Of a stretch of 64,000 nucleotides of DNA, positions 25,843-34,955 are shown one piece after another. Position 1 is the first letter of the stretch. Every line of letters starts with the position of its first letter. Under the pieces are notes generated by a model. That model was not told the origin of the DNA. It did not search any database and saw nothing but the letters and a program-made list of their open reading frames with translations. Both the position numbers and the translations under genes were made by a program. The stretch is from Salinibacter grassmerensis (GTDB taxonomy: Bacteria > Bacteroidota > Rhodothermia > Rhodothermales > Salinibacteraceae): NCBI RefSeq assembly GCF_947077765.1, contig NZ_CAMTTF010000003.1, forward strand, positions 595,198-659,197. The letters are read 5' to 3'.

Positions 25843-26993
25843 GTGTGGATGGGCGGAGACAAGTGGAGGGTAACGTGGAAGGCAGAGCCCTCTCCCGGAT
25901 CCGACTCGACCCAAATCTGGCCGTCGTGCCGGTTAGCGATTTTTTTGCAGAGGGCAAGTCCCATGCCGGAACCCTCTCGCCCTGTGCCGTGCGGATCGAG
26001 CTGCTTGAAGATCTGAAAAATCTTTTCTTTCCCCTCCGACGGAATTCCAGGCCCCTCATCACGAACCACAAGGTGCACGCCTTCCCCCGATTCGATCTCG
26101 GAGACGGCGATCGAGGGCGGGTCCTCCCCGTGGTAGGTCAGGGCATTTTCGATCAGATTCTGGAGAAGCCGTCTGAGCTGATCGCGGTTGCCATAGACCC
26201 GAGGCAGGGAGTCTCGCTCGACCGTCGCGCCAAGCTCTTGGACCCGGCGCCCCAGGTCGCTCAGGATCTCATCGAGCACCTCTTCGAGATCCACCTCCTC
26301 AAATTTTCCCTCCTTGCGCCCGACGCGGGAATACTGCAGTAGGCCGTTGATCAGGGCCTTCATGCGCTCGGCGCCGTCGACGGCATAGTCGATAAACTCT
26401 TGGGCGGTCTCGTCGAGGTCCTCTTCGTAGCGCCGGTCCAGCAGCTGCAGGTAGCTCGAAACCATGCGAAGCGGTTCTTGCAGGTCGTGGGAGGCCGCAT
26501 ACGCAAACTGCTCAAGGTCTTCGTTCGACCGCCTCAGCTCGCGGGCCCGCTGGCGGAGCGTCTCTTCGAGCGTTCGTTGCTCGGTGATGTCGTTGATGGC
26601 CAGAAGGATCCGCTCCGACGTCTTCTCATTGGCGTCCAAAAGGCGTCCATTGACCTGAAAGACCCGGCGCCCTCGCTCCGCAGACGCATCCTCCAGCTCG
26701 ACCTGCTCAAACGGCTCGCGCTCATCGAGCAACGTTTCGAGCGCGTCCCGAAGGGCCGGATGGTCGAAGTGTCCCTCCCCAAGGTCAGAGAGCGGCCGGC
26801 CGATCGGGTCTTCGTCGGTGGTCCCGAATGCCCGGTGGAACGCCGGGTTGACCTGCCGCGCCCGAAGATCTCGATCCAGCACGAGCAAAGGTTCGTGGAG
26901 AGTGTCCACGATCTGCTGGGCGCCGGTCAGGGGCGAGCCCGTAGACGAAGACGATGAGGGCGAAGACGCTTCCGGAGAAGCCGGTTGAGTCAT
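25839..26993 (-). CDS. Cytoplasmic PAS sensor histidine kinase
   Basis: 384 residues from MTQPASPEASSP. A Ser-rich leader is followed by one PAS domain (about residues 25-140, ending LAINDITEQR). A phytochrome-type HisKA follows with His at about 169 in AYAASHDLQEPLRM, then HATPase motifs LLQNLIENAL, DEGPGIPSE and GSGMGLALC. There is no transmembrane segment, so the signal is cytoplasmic. It heads a three-gene minus-strand cluster: kinase, Rcp1-like regulator (ATGA overlap), receiver-PAS-kinase. Longer frames reach 27080, but the extra residues are not PAS-like. Confidence 0.9.
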   Translation of the reverse strand: MTQPASPEASSPSSSSSTGSPLTGAQQIVDTLHEPLLVLDRDLRARQVNPAFHRAFGTTDEDPIGRPLSDLGEGHFDHPALRDALETLLDEREPFEQVELEDASAERGRRVFQVNGRLLDANEKTSERILLAINDITEQRTLEETLRQRARELRRSNEDLEQFAYAASHDLQEPLRMVSSYLQLLDRRYEEDLDETAQEFIDYAVDGAERMKALINGLLQYSRVGRKEGKFEEVDLEEVLDEILSDLGRRVQELGATVERDSLPRVYGNRDQLRRLLQNLIENALTYHGEDPPSIAVSEIESGEGVHLVVRDEGPGIPSEGKEKIFQIFKQLDPHGTGREGSGMGLALCKKIANRHDGQIWVESDPGEGSAFHVTLHLSPPIHT

Positions 26994-27477
26994 GGGGCAA
27001 GAGCACTCGGAAAGACAGAGACGACTCGGCCTTGATTCGCTTTTGCCCTGCCTGTGGCAGCGCTCTACAGGGCGCCGCACGAGAACAAACCGGACCCGGC
27101 CGAAAGGAGTTTTCAGTGTATCAGGTGCATTCCAATATCACGGGCTTTCATAGATCGATAGGAACGGGGGTTCCGGTCAGCACCTCCATCGTGCCGCTCT
27201 CACAACCTCCGAGGGCCGTCCGTCCATGGGGTATTTCCCACACTCGTGCCGCATCGTGGCCCCGAGTTGTTGACTCCGTTACGGATATTCCTTGACGACC
27301 CGGGGGGGAATTTTAGTATGTTACGCAAGTACAACCCAAAAAGGTATGTCAATCTGGTTTCTTGTCCGAAAAGCTACTCAGCACAAGAGAATCTGAGTCT
27401 GCCTTGTGGCAGCAAGCGCAATAGAACAGCCGCAGTTGTCCTCTTCAGTCCCCCACACGTTCAATCCGCCACACGTG

Positions 27478-27681
27478 ATGCCTGATGTTACCTATCCCTC
27501 TACTTACGAGTGCTCCGGGTGCGCCGAGGGGTTAACTGTAACACGGGAGGACGCCCGGGGCCTCTATCCCGATCCGGACTCGACTAACGCACCGGAGGTT
27601 GTTCTTCAGGAGCGGGGCTGGTTCAAGGGTCCGAACGATGAGCTTTACTGTCCAGACTGCGGGAAGGCGGCAGGGCGCTAG
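27478..27681 (+). CDS. Small zinc-ribbon-like protein
   Basis: 67 residues from MPDVTYPSTYE. Two Cys pairs, CSGC near the start and CPDC near the end, are spaced about 40 residues apart and would hold one zinc ion. The middle is acidic (DPDSTNAPEVV). No DNA- or RNA-binding family was recognised. The ATG follows a long non-coding region, and the next small gene on the same strand begins 107 bp further on. Confidence 0.6.
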   Translation: MPDVTYPSTYECSGCAEGLTVTREDARGLYPDPDSTNAPEVVLQERGWFKGPNDELYCPDCGKAAGR

Positions 27682-27788
27682 AAGAGCACGCGGGTCCGGC
27701 TCCTCGGACGGGAAAGACTGTCTCCGTCGACCGTATCTGTGTTCAGTGCCGTTCCTTGACGGGCCTTCCCAAGACCATTTCGACCCCA

Positions 27789-28055
27789 ATGCTTGACTAT
27801 CTCTTTAATATCCGCACCAAGCCTCCACTTCAGAGAGGGGCTGTTCGCGGCGGGATATTTTTCGTACTTCTGCTTCCCGTTACCGCACTCTTCAACTACC
27901 TCGCGGGAACGCCCGCTGCGTGGTCGATTGGGACATTCGTTGAGATTGGTGTCGCATCGGTCCTGTATGCCGTGTTCGTTCATTACTTCTGGGATGAGGA
28001 AGAATCCTCGGACCGCCAGGACCGCTCCCCCCCTACGACGCGGTCCCCCCGATAA
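27789..28055 (+). CDS. Small two-helix membrane protein
   Basis: 88 residues from MLDYLFNIRTKPP. Two hydrophobic segments (GGIFFVLLLPVTALFNYLAG and FVEIGVASVLYAVFVHYFW) are joined by a short loop, and the C-terminus is acidic then basic. No conserved family recognised. The frame can be read from 27756, but the later start fits the membrane topology better. It lies downstream of the zinc-ribbon gene on the same strand. Confidence 0.6.
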   Translation: MLDYLFNIRTKPPLQRGAVRGGIFFVLLLPVTALFNYLAGTPAAWSIGTFVEIGVASVLYAVFVHYFWDEEESSDRQDRSPPTTRSPR

Positions 28056-28276
28056 CCTCTCCAGTGGCACAACCGGCCCCGTGCCTCTCGGCGCAATCTT
28101 TCGGGCGCTTTTTTCGTCCTCGCTAGCGGATGCCCGCAAGACGCTGAGGATTGGCCCTTTCCAGACAATGTAGAGCCGAGGGACCAAGGCTGAAGCTTGT
28201 CTACATCTTGTGCCTGGACTTACCCCCTAGATAAAACACGAGCGAGGGAGGACTCTTTCGAAGTGGCCCCCAACAC

Positions 28277-28328
28277 AAAAAAGCCTGCATCGACAGCTGG
28301 GCGGGGGAGGGCGCTGTCGAGCAGGCTT
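28277..28328 (-). terminator. Intrinsic terminator with 16-bp stem
   Basis: Left arm AAGCCTGCATCGACAGC (28281-28297) pairs with GCTGTCGAGCAGGCTT (28313-28328) with one bulged base. On the minus strand the stem runs straight into six T residues (plus A-run 28277-28282). It ends the candidate small RNA. Confidence 0.8.
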
Positions 28329-28406
28329 AAACGGCGCTACGCGAGAAGTATGGATGACCAGTCGACCCGAAGGTCGACAGTCAGTCAACTTCTGTGCGCA
28401 ACGCAC
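28277..28406 (-). ncRNA. Candidate structured small RNA, about 130 nt
   Basis: On the minus strand, starting about seven bases after a promoter -10 box, three hairpins follow one another. First is TGTGCG/CGCACA with a 3-nt loop at 28393-28407. Second is a long hairpin with outer stem AGAAGT/ACTTCT, inner TGAC/GTCA, and a 7-bp stem capped by a C(UUCG)G tetraloop (GTCGACC TTCG GGTCGAC, 28361-28378). Third is the strong terminator hairpin with T-run. No ORF with a plausible start lies inside. It does not match tmRNA, SRP RNA, RNase P or 6S patterns that I know. Promoter, tetraloop and terminator in one 165-bp stretch make a real transcript likely. Confidence 0.6.
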
Positions 28407-28412
28407 AACCAC

Positions 28413-28441
28413 ACTATAGGGGATCGTGGAGGATGGTGCAA
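28413..28441 (-). promoter_or_regulatory. Sigma-70-like promoter of the candidate small RNA
   Basis: On the minus strand TTGCAC (plus 28436-28441) is followed after exactly 17 bases by TATAGT (plus 28413-28418), five of six -10 matches. The predicted start is near 28406, at the first base of the first hairpin. Confidence 0.5.
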
Positions 28442-28756
28442 GAGCTCCCCAACAAAGATTTCGCGTAGGCACCAAGTAGATTCGACGGAGAGAGTGAATA
28501 CGGGCTGGGGCAACGCGGGAAAAACGAGTGCAGTGTCGCGCGCATCCGCACGCAGGGACGAGCGTCCTCACAGAACCAGAATCGAAATCTGTACCCGGCC
28601 ATCGCCTCAGTCCCCACGTGTGTTCTCCAGGCCAGGTCCCCGTCTGTCCACCTGGTTCATCATATGTCTTCGACCCAGATTCAGAAGTTCTGAATCGCCG
28701 CGGGCAGGCCCCTCTCCACTGGAACCATATGGTAAACCCGACACGACGACGGGCCC

Positions 28757-30148
28757 TCAGCGGGCTTCGTCCAGGGCTTGGCCAGCCTCTTTAAACGCGT
28801 CCTTCGCGCGGTGGTAGGCGTCGTTCCGGTCCACGATCGGCGCTGGGTAGTCCGGGGCAGCCTCCGAGAAGTCTTCCTGGGTTCCGGAGGCGAGCCGGTC
28901 GGCCTCGACGTCCCGCAGCTCCGGCACCCAGCGTTTGATGTACGTGGCCTCCGGGTCGTGCTTCTCGGCCTGGGAGTAGGGGTTGTAGATGCGAAGCCGG
29001 TAGTCGGTGCCCACTGAGGCGGCCCACTGCCAGTTGCCGGCGTTCACGGCGGGATCGTAGTCGGTAAGCGTTCGCGCAAAGTGCTGCGCGCCCCAGCGCC
29101 AGTCGACGAGCAGGTCTTTGGTGAGAAAGCTGGCGACGACCATCCGCACCCGGTTGTGCATGTAGCCGGTTTCGCGGAGCTCGCGCATGCCGGCATCGAC
29201 AAAGGGCACGCCCGTCGTGCCCGTGTGCCACCGGTCGAACTCGCCCCGCTCGTTGCGCCAGGGCATGTGCCGGCCAATCGGGCGCAGCGAGGTGGTCAGC
29301 TGCTCGGGGCGGTGGAAGAGGAGATGTGTGTAGAAGTCCCGCCAGTAGAATTGGCTGATTAGCTTGTGGTAGTCTTCGAACGCCTTCTTCACTACATAGA
29401 GGGACTCCCGGACCGAAATGGTGCCGAACTTGTGGTGCGCCGAGAGGGCCGTCAGCGACTCTTGCGCCGGCTGGTGACGAGCGTCTCGGTAGGAGCCAAG
29501 CGTCTCGATCTCTTCGAGGAACTCGATTCCCTCCGCCCGTCCGCCCTTCGCCCGGAGGTTGTCTGTGGGGTAGCGATCGTACTTCTCCAGCTGAATCGTC
29601 TCGGCCGAGAGTGCACTGTCGCAGAACGGCCCTTCCGCCTTGCCCCTCGGGAGGGGCGTGGACACGGATTGTGCACGCCTCCGGAACGGGGTAAAGGTGT
29701 GGTAGGCACCGCCCCCGCTGGGCTGGACCTCTTCGGGCTCAGTGAGAAGAAGCGCGTTTGACGACTGAAACTGGGCCCCTTCCTCGTGGCACACCGAGCG
29801 CAGTTGGTCGTCCCGGCGCCGGGAGAACGGCGTGTAGTCCCTGTTGACGTAAACCGCCGAAATGTCGCCGGCGGAGACAAGCTCGGAAAGAATCTCGGCC
29901 GGGTCGCCCTCAAAGACGAAAAGCCGCCCGCCTCGCTCTCGCAAGCGCCGTTGGAGTTCTTTTAGCGAGCGGACCAGGAAGGCAAACGCGTGCTCGCTGA
30001 AAAAGGCGTTGTTCTCGGGGTCGCACTGTCGCGGATCGAAGATAAACGCCGGCACGACCTCGCCCGACTCTCGGCATGCCCGATCCAGTCCTGCATTGTC
30101 GGCCAGTCGGAGGTCCCGGCGGAAAAGAAAGAGACTGCGGTCTGGCAC
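28757..30148 (-). CDS. phrB: Deoxyribodipyrimidine photolyase
   Basis: Light-driven repair of cyclobutane pyrimidine dimers, using FAD and an antenna pigment. The 463 residues begin with the photolyase domain start LFLFRRDLRLADNAGL. The FAD-binding region carries GVPFVDAGMRELRETGYMHN, then NRVRMVVASFLTKDLLVDWR, DYDPAVNAGNWQWAASVGTD and NPYSQAEKHDPEATYIKRW, all hallmarks of class I CPD photolyases. Length is normal. It stands alone, as expected in a sunlit brine organism; no partner gene is adjacent. The start MPDRSLFLF is the only one near the domain boundary. Confidence 0.95.
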   Translation of the reverse strand: MPDRSLFLFRRDLRLADNAGLDRACRESGEVVPAFIFDPRQCDPENNAFFSEHAFAFLVRSLKELQRRLRERGGRLFVFEGDPAEILSELVSAGDISAVYVNRDYTPFSRRRDDQLRSVCHEEGAQFQSSNALLLTEPEEVQPSGGGAYHTFTPFRRRAQSVSTPLPRGKAEGPFCDSALSAETIQLEKYDRYPTDNLRAKGGRAEGIEFLEEIETLGSYRDARHQPAQESLTALSAHHKFGTISVRESLYVVKKAFEDYHKLISQFYWRDFYTHLLFHRPEQLTTSLRPIGRHMPWRNERGEFDRWHTGTTGVPFVDAGMRELRETGYMHNRVRMVVASFLTKDLLVDWRWGAQHFARTLTDYDPAVNAGNWQWAASVGTDYRLRIYNPYSQAEKHDPEATYIKRWVPELRDVEADRLASGTQEDFSEAAPDYPAPIVDRNDAYHRAKDAFKEAGQALDEAR

Positions 30149-30485
30149 TGTACCGGGGCTGATATCTGATCAGGGTTGAGCCGGGCGAAACTATCGAGCC
30201 CCCGTTCGCGGACGCAGGCACGCCGGAAACAACTCTGGGAATTCACCGGCTCCAGCCTTCATCCGTTCCATCGAGGCACACCATTTCGGCGCCCATCGTC
30301 CAAACGACAGCCGCTCACCTGGGCAGTACCATGGCCCAAGACGTGTATCGGCACTTGTCTTCTGCCCTGACTACCCGAGTCTTGGGAGGCCCGCATGACG
30401 TTGACGCGCCCAGGGGAAGTGCGTGAAACGACGACGATGAGACTTGGGGCAGGCGACCGGAGGCCCCGAAACGATGCGTCTAAAC
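30149..30485. other. Intergenic, upstream of photolyase
   Basis: 337 bp between the photolyase start and the tRNA-Ala terminator. It must carry the photolyase promoter, but I see no clear hexamers and no gene. Confidence 0.4.
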
Positions 30486-30543
30486 AAAAAAATAGGTGCC
30501 CCAGAGCCGCGGGGCGGGGGGAGGGTCACGGCTCAGGGCACCC
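30486..30543 (-). terminator. Intrinsic terminator of tRNA-Ala
   Basis: Downstream of the tRNA on the minus strand, GGTGCCCTGAGCCG pairs with CGGCTCTGGGGCACC around a C-rich loop, followed by a run of seven T (plus A-run 30486-30492). Confidence 0.8.
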
Positions 30544-30548
30544 AAAAG

Positions 30549-30621
<73 letters not shown>

Positions 30622-30848
30622 AAGCGAATGTCAACTGCGACCAAGCCAATTCTCGTAGCCCTGTCGCTATCTGCGAGAGTGCTTTACTTCGAGCCTTTTC
30701 TCACGTTCCAGGGCGGCGGGACTTGGAAGTCGTTTCATCGAATTTGTTCGGGCCGCCCATGAACGCATTGGGGGGAAGGCAGGGTAACAAGACGACTCGA
30801 CGACACGTATAAATGTGGTCATGTATTCGCTCACCACACACCCACTCT

Positions 30849-31589
30849 ATGAAGTTCGCGCTCGTTGGCACCGGACAGATGGGACACGCCGTGGCGAGGG
30901 AGGCCGAGGCGGAGTCCCACGAGGTTGTCGCCCGCTTTCATTCCGACCGACCCTTTCTGGAGGCATCCCGCTCCGCCGTCGAGGACGCAGACGTGGCCGT
31001 CGACTTTTCGCTGCCCGACCTGGCCGTCCCTCATCTCCGGCGTTGCTGTGAGTGGGAGATCCCCCTGGTCATGGGTACGACCGGGTGGTACGATGCCCTC
31101 GATGAGGCTCAGGCGGTCGTCCAACGGCATGACGCCAGCGTGCTGTACGCCCCGAACTTTTCGATCGGCGTCGCGGTCCTGTCTCGTGCACTCGACCGTG
31201 CCACCGCGCTCATGGACAAGCTCGACGACTACGACGCGTTCGTCCAGGAGCTGCACCACACAAAGAAGGCGGACAGTCCCAGCGGAACGGCCCAGATGCT
31301 CGCCGAGCAGATTGTGGACGGGCTCGACCGCAAGGACCATGTCGAGCCGGAGACGCAGCATCGACGCATCGATCCCTCGGCCGTGCACGTGAGCTCCACC
31401 CGTGCCGGCACGGCGTTCGGTGAGCACACGGTTGCGTTCGATAGTCCCTTCGACCGCGTTGCGCTCCGCCACCGCGCCAAGAACCGCCGCGGATTTGCCG
31501 CGGGCGTCCTGCGGGCCGCGAAGTGGCTCCGTGGGCGCAGCGGGCTCTTCACACTGGACGACGTGCTAGACGACTGGCTCAACGCCTGA
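30849..31589 (+). CDS. dapB: 4-hydroxy-tetrahydrodipicolinate reductase
   Basis: NAD(P)H-dependent reduction of hydroxy-tetrahydrodipicolinate in lysine and diaminopimelate synthesis. 246 residues from MKFALVGTGQMGHAV, which is the Rossmann GxGxMG motif. The diagnostic catalytic segment ELHHTKKADSPSGTA is present (His pair and Lys). MGTTGW provides the nucleotide-side loop. A longer frame to 30813 would add residues before the Rossmann strand and is unlikely. dapA follows 54 bp downstream on the same strand, so the two consecutive enzymes form an operon. Confidence 0.95.
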   Translation: MKFALVGTGQMGHAVAREAEAESHEVVARFHSDRPFLEASRSAVEDADVAVDFSLPDLAVPHLRRCCEWEIPLVMGTTGWYDALDEAQAVVQRHDASVLYAPNFSIGVAVLSRALDRATALMDKLDDYDAFVQELHHTKKADSPSGTAQMLAEQIVDGLDRKDHVEPETQHRRIDPSAVHVSSTRAGTAFGEHTVAFDSPFDRVALRHRAKNRRGFAAGVLRAAKWLRGRSGLFTLDDVLDDWLNA

Positions 31590-31643
31590 CCCCACTCTGT
31601 CGACTGCACCCTCTTCCCACAGACCAACCCGACTCCTTCTCTC

Positions 31644-32552
31644 ATGGCACACGATCTGCTCTTCCGCGGCGTCGCCCCCGCCCTCGTCACCCCCTTCACG
31701 GCCGACGACGAGATCGACGAGGCCGCTTTTCGGCGCCTGATCGACACCCAAATTGAGGGCGGGGTTTCCGCCCTCGTCGTACTGGGCACCACCGGCGAAA
31801 ACCCCACGATTACGGAGGCTGAACGCCACCGACTCGTAGATACCGCCCTGGACGCGGCGGACGGACGGGTGCCCGTCATCGTCGGCACCGGGACGAACAA
31901 CACCGACGAAAGTGTCGCCTTCTCGAAGGCAGCGGTGGACGCCGGGGCCGATGGCCTGCTGGTGGTGGGCCCCTACTACAACAAGCCCTCCCAGGCAGGC
32001 TTCGCGGCCCACGTCGAGACCATCGCGGCGGGCGCCGAGGCACCGATCCTTCTCTACAACGTGCCCGGTCGCACCAGTTTTAACATCTCCCCCGACACCG
32101 CACTGCACCTGGGCGAGGAGGTCCCACACGTGGTCGGCATCAAGGAAGCCTCCGGCGACATCGAACAGATCGACGACCTGTTGGCCCACCGGCCGGACGG
32201 CTTCGGGGTGTACTCGGGCGACGACGAAATGACGCTTCCCCTTCTCGCCATGGGGGGGGACGGGGCGGTCTCTGTCATCAGCAACGCCCTGCCGGAGCCC
32301 TTCTGCGAGCTCGTGGCGGCCGGGCTCAGCGGCGACCTAGCGACGGCGCGCGAACGGCACGCCGAGCTGCTTCCGGCCATGCGGGCCTGCTTCCTGGAGA
32401 CGAACCCGGTGCCCATCAAGGACGTCTGCGCCGCGCTTGGCTGGATGGAGCCGCATGTGCGCCTTCCCCTCGCGCCGATGGATGAACGCTCCCCCGTCCG
32501 CCAGCGCGTGCTGTCGGCGTTCGACGACCTGATTGACGTCACGGTCGCCTGA
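31644..32552 (+). CDS. dapA: 4-hydroxy-tetrahydrodipicolinate synthase
   Basis: Condenses pyruvate with aspartate semialdehyde, the first committed step of the diaminopimelate pathway. 302 residues forming a TIM barrel. GTTGENPT near residue 50 binds pyruvate, LLYNVPGRT carries the catalytic Tyr, and VVGIKEASGD carries the Schiff-base Lys. Acidic surface is evident. It is the second gene of the dapB-dapA pair; gene order is reversed relative to the pathway, with the reductase first. Confidence 0.96.
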   Translation: MAHDLLFRGVAPALVTPFTADDEIDEAAFRRLIDTQIEGGVSALVVLGTTGENPTITEAERHRLVDTALDAADGRVPVIVGTGTNNTDESVAFSKAAVDAGADGLLVVGPYYNKPSQAGFAAHVETIAAGAEAPILLYNVPGRTSFNISPDTALHLGEEVPHVVGIKEASGDIEQIDDLLAHRPDGFGVYSGDDEMTLPLLAMGGDGAVSVISNALPEPFCELVAAGLSGDLATARERHAELLPAMRACFLETNPVPIKDVCAALGWMEPHVRLPLAPMDERSPVRQRVLSAFDDLIDVTVA

Positions 32553-32596
32553 TCGGCCCCCTCGCGCTGCCCCGCCGTACGGGCGCGGAGGCGCCC

Positions 32597-33064
32597 TCAC
32601 CGGGCGAACAGCGCAACAATTCCACCAACGGCAGCCGTGTAGCAGGCCGAGCCCAGCCACAGGCCGTACAGCAAAAAGCTCGTCGTGGCCTGGGTCTGCA
32701 GCGCGACGAGCGCAACGAACAGCCCGTTGTGTAGCAGGGCCACCACGAGGCTCCCCAGGAGGGCCTGCTGCGGTCGGATAATGAGGGGCGTGTGCTCCTC
32801 CACCGCAAACCGACCCACCAGAAACCCAATCAGGGCCTTCACAAACATGTGGATCCCCCATGTGCCGTAGGCCACGTCCATGGCCAGCCCCAGCCCCGCC
32901 CCTGCCAGCGTGCCGCGCCGACGCCCCTCCCGCAGCGCGTACCACCCGAGGAAGAGGAGCACGGCGTCGGGGTAGGCGCCGTAGATCCGCAGGCGGCCTA
33001 CGATGAGCCACTGCAGCCCAAACACTCCAACCGCGGTGAGAAGTCGACGGGCAGAACGGGACAT
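32597..33064 (-). CDS. mreD: Rod-shape-determining protein MreD
   Basis: 155-residue inner-membrane protein with about five hydrophobic segments and the MreD-type motifs YPDAVLLFLGWYAL and GAGLGLAMDVAYGTWGIHMF. It belongs to the elongasome with MreB/MreC and helps cell-wall elongation. mreB and mreC are not adjacent; the nearest gene on the same strand is the PBP4-type carboxypeptidase, consistent with a cell-wall theme. The family is weakly conserved, so the assignment rests on topology and these motifs. Confidence 0.75.
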   Translation of the reverse strand: MSRSARRLLTAVGVFGLQWLIVGRLRIYGAYPDAVLLFLGWYALREGRRRGTLAGAGLGLAMDVAYGTWGIHMFVKALIGFLVGRFAVEEHTPLIIRPQQALLGSLVVALLHNGLFVALVALQTQATTSFLLYGLWLGSACYTAAVGGIVALFAR

Positions 33065-33112
33065 ACAGGAGAAGGGGCGACAGACGCAACGTACGGGGCC
33101 CCCGCGAGTCCG

Positions 33113-34546
33113 TTAAGACGGCGGGGCCGACAACAGCCGAACGATGTCGTCCATCGTGTGGGTGATCTGATAAGACGGCCCGGTGTAGTTGTTGGCGAAC
33201 AGGGCAAACGCCACACGTCCCCCGTCCGGGCGCTCGGCGTATCCACTCAACCCCCGCACGAAGGCAAGGGATCCCGTCTTGGCCCGCACCTGCGTTCGGC
33301 CCAGGCGTACACTGAGGGTCGTGTTGCGCTCGCCCCCGCGTGGAATCGACGCCCGAAAGACGTCGCCGGCCGTATGGCCATTCATGTGGGCGAGAAGCCC
33401 CCGAAGAGACCGGGGCGTGACGAGGTTTTTGCGGGACAGCCCCGACCCATCATTGAGGGAGAGCGCCCGCGTGTCGATGCCGGCCCGCCGCAAGAACGAC
33501 TCGGTGCGCTGGATGCCTCCTCGTGTGGCCCCTCCCCATCCGTACGTCCGAAGGACCTGCTCCGCGTAGAAGTTGTTGCTGCGCTTGTTGATCTCGGTGA
33601 CGATCTCCGACAACAGGGGAGAGACGTGTACGAACAGGGGCTCCCCCTCCCCAGGCGGCGTGTCGAGTGCCTCAACGTTGACGAGCTCCAGGTCCGTCTC
33701 GATGCCCGCGGCCTGAAGACGCTCGCGGAAAATGCGAAGCGTGAAGGCCGTCGGGTCGCTGACCGGTACGTTGCGCACCCCGCCGTAGGACCGCGCCACC
33801 GACCCCGTCAGCACAATCTTGTTCGTCGAAAAGGTGCGATTGATTAGCAGCGTGCTCCCCCGCCACCGCTCGCTCGTCACGGCCTCGTTGTCCACCGACA
33901 GGACACCCTCGGGCTGGATGCGCACCTCGGGCGGCGTCCCTGGCGTCGTCGCGCGGACCGTGACGGGCACCGTGTTGTCCCGGTAGCTGAGCCCCCCGGC
34001 ACGGACGCCCATCTGCTGGCCCTTTTGCCGGGTCAAATAGTTCACGCTCCAGCCGTCCGGATAGAAGCCGTCCAGGAACGCTTGGTCGTCCCCGATGAGG
34101 CGCCCCTCGATCCGACGCACCCCCATCTCGGCCAGTCGCTCCGCCCATTCACGGAGGGGATCCGTTCGCTCCAGGGCCGTACTCCCGAACGTCGGGTCAC
34201 CGGAACCGACGAGCCGCAAATCGCCCTGCATCACCGAGTCCTGCGTCGTCCCGTCAAAAGAAAGCGTCGTCTCGTACCGGTGCTCCGGTCCCAGCAGATC
34301 GAGCGCCGCGGCCGTGGTAAACAGCTTCTGATTGGACGCCGGCAGAAATCCCCGGCCTCCGTTCCGCTCGTACAGGAGGCTATCGCCTTCAAGGTCGTAG
34401 ATGCTGATCCCCCAGAACGCGTGGGCGGCACGGCGCTCCTGGAGTAGCGAATCGATTTGGGCCGGGAGGGGCTGCGCCACGGCTTCCTTCGGTAGAAGCC
34501 CCATGGCGAGCAGAAGCCCCACGACAAGGACGCACCGGCGGTACAT
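33113..34546 (-). CDS. dacB: D-alanyl-D-alanine carboxypeptidase/endopeptidase, PBP4 type (S13)
   Basis: Periplasmic peptidoglycan hydrolase that trims or cleaves cross-links. 477 residues with a signal peptide (LVVGLLLAMGLLPKEAVAQ). The three penicillin-binding motifs are SNQK (Ser about 71), SNN in KRSNNFYAEQ, and KTG in VRAKTGSLAF. The domain inserted after the first motif is present, as usual for S13. Length is normal. It lies 48 bp upstream of mreD on the same strand and may be co-transcribed. Confidence 0.93.
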   Translation of the reverse strand: MYRRCVLVVGLLLAMGLLPKEAVAQPLPAQIDSLLQERRAAHAFWGISIYDLEGDSLLYERNGGRGFLPASNQKLFTTAAALDLLGPEHRYETTLSFDGTTQDSVMQGDLRLVGSGDPTFGSTALERTDPLREWAERLAEMGVRRIEGRLIGDDQAFLDGFYPDGWSVNYLTRQKGQQMGVRAGGLSYRDNTVPVTVRATTPGTPPEVRIQPEGVLSVDNEAVTSERWRGSTLLINRTFSTNKIVLTGSVARSYGGVRNVPVSDPTAFTLRIFRERLQAAGIETDLELVNVEALDTPPGEGEPLFVHVSPLLSEIVTEINKRSNNFYAEQVLRTYGWGGATRGGIQRTESFLRRAGIDTRALSLNDGSGLSRKNLVTPRSLRGLLAHMNGHTAGDVFRASIPRGGERNTTLSVRLGRTQVRAKTGSLAFVRGLSGYAERPDGGRVAFALFANNYTGPSYQITHTMDDIVRLLSAPPS

Positions 34547-34709
34547 GTATGAGGGCAGTTAAGATTGCGACAGAAGACGACGGCTGGAACCTTCCTCAAT
34601 GATCCATGGTTTCTTGTGCTTGACGAAAAACACTCTCTGCCGGCCTCTAACCGGCCCCCTTCCGTCGTTGCCTCGGCCGTGTCGCCCTGCATCTAGGCCC
34701 CTCCGACCC

Positions 34710-34955
34710 ATGCCTAACTCCTCTCGGCGCCAGAATCGATCCGGGACGCTCGTCTTCGAGAACTGGAATTACGTGCTCCTTCTGATCGGCGTGGCGCTCA
34801 TCGTGGTGGGCTTCACCGCCATGTACCTCGAGGGCGCGTATCAGGGCTTCGTTTCTCTCTACGTCTCCCCGGTCCTCATCGTCGGCGGATACGCCGAGAT
34901 CATCTACGCCCTTTTTTGGTCCCCCGACGAACAGTCTGCGGCGGAGGATCAATAG
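34710..34955 (+). CDS. DUF3098 small membrane protein
   Basis: 81 residues from MPNSSRRQNRSG with two hydrophobic segments (YVLLLIGVALIVVGFTAMYL and VSPVLIVGGYAEIIYALFW). FxxxNYxLLLIGVALIVVGF followed by SPVLIVxGYxxxIYA matches DUF3098, a family found mainly in Bacteroidota and relatives and often near cell-division or transport genes. Function is unknown. Its stop abuts the stop of the convergent NamZ-type gene with no gap. Confidence 0.8.
   Translation: MPNSSRRQNRSGTLVFENWNYVLLLIGVALIVVGFTAMYLEGAYQGFVSLYVSPVLIVGGYAEIIYALFWSPDEQSAAEDQ

Larger units (their letters stand above)
28056..28756. other. Intergenic region holding a candidate small RNA
   Basis: No protein gene is recognisable in these 700 bp between the small membrane protein and photolyase. 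The middle third carries a minus-strand promoter, a structured RNA and an intrinsic terminator, described separately. The part from 28450 to 28756 shows nothing further that I can name. Confidence 0.5.

Noticed and set aside
28085..28120. Terminator for the small membrane protein
   Set aside because: A T-run is present, but the stem is only four base pairs (GCGC/GCGC), too weak.
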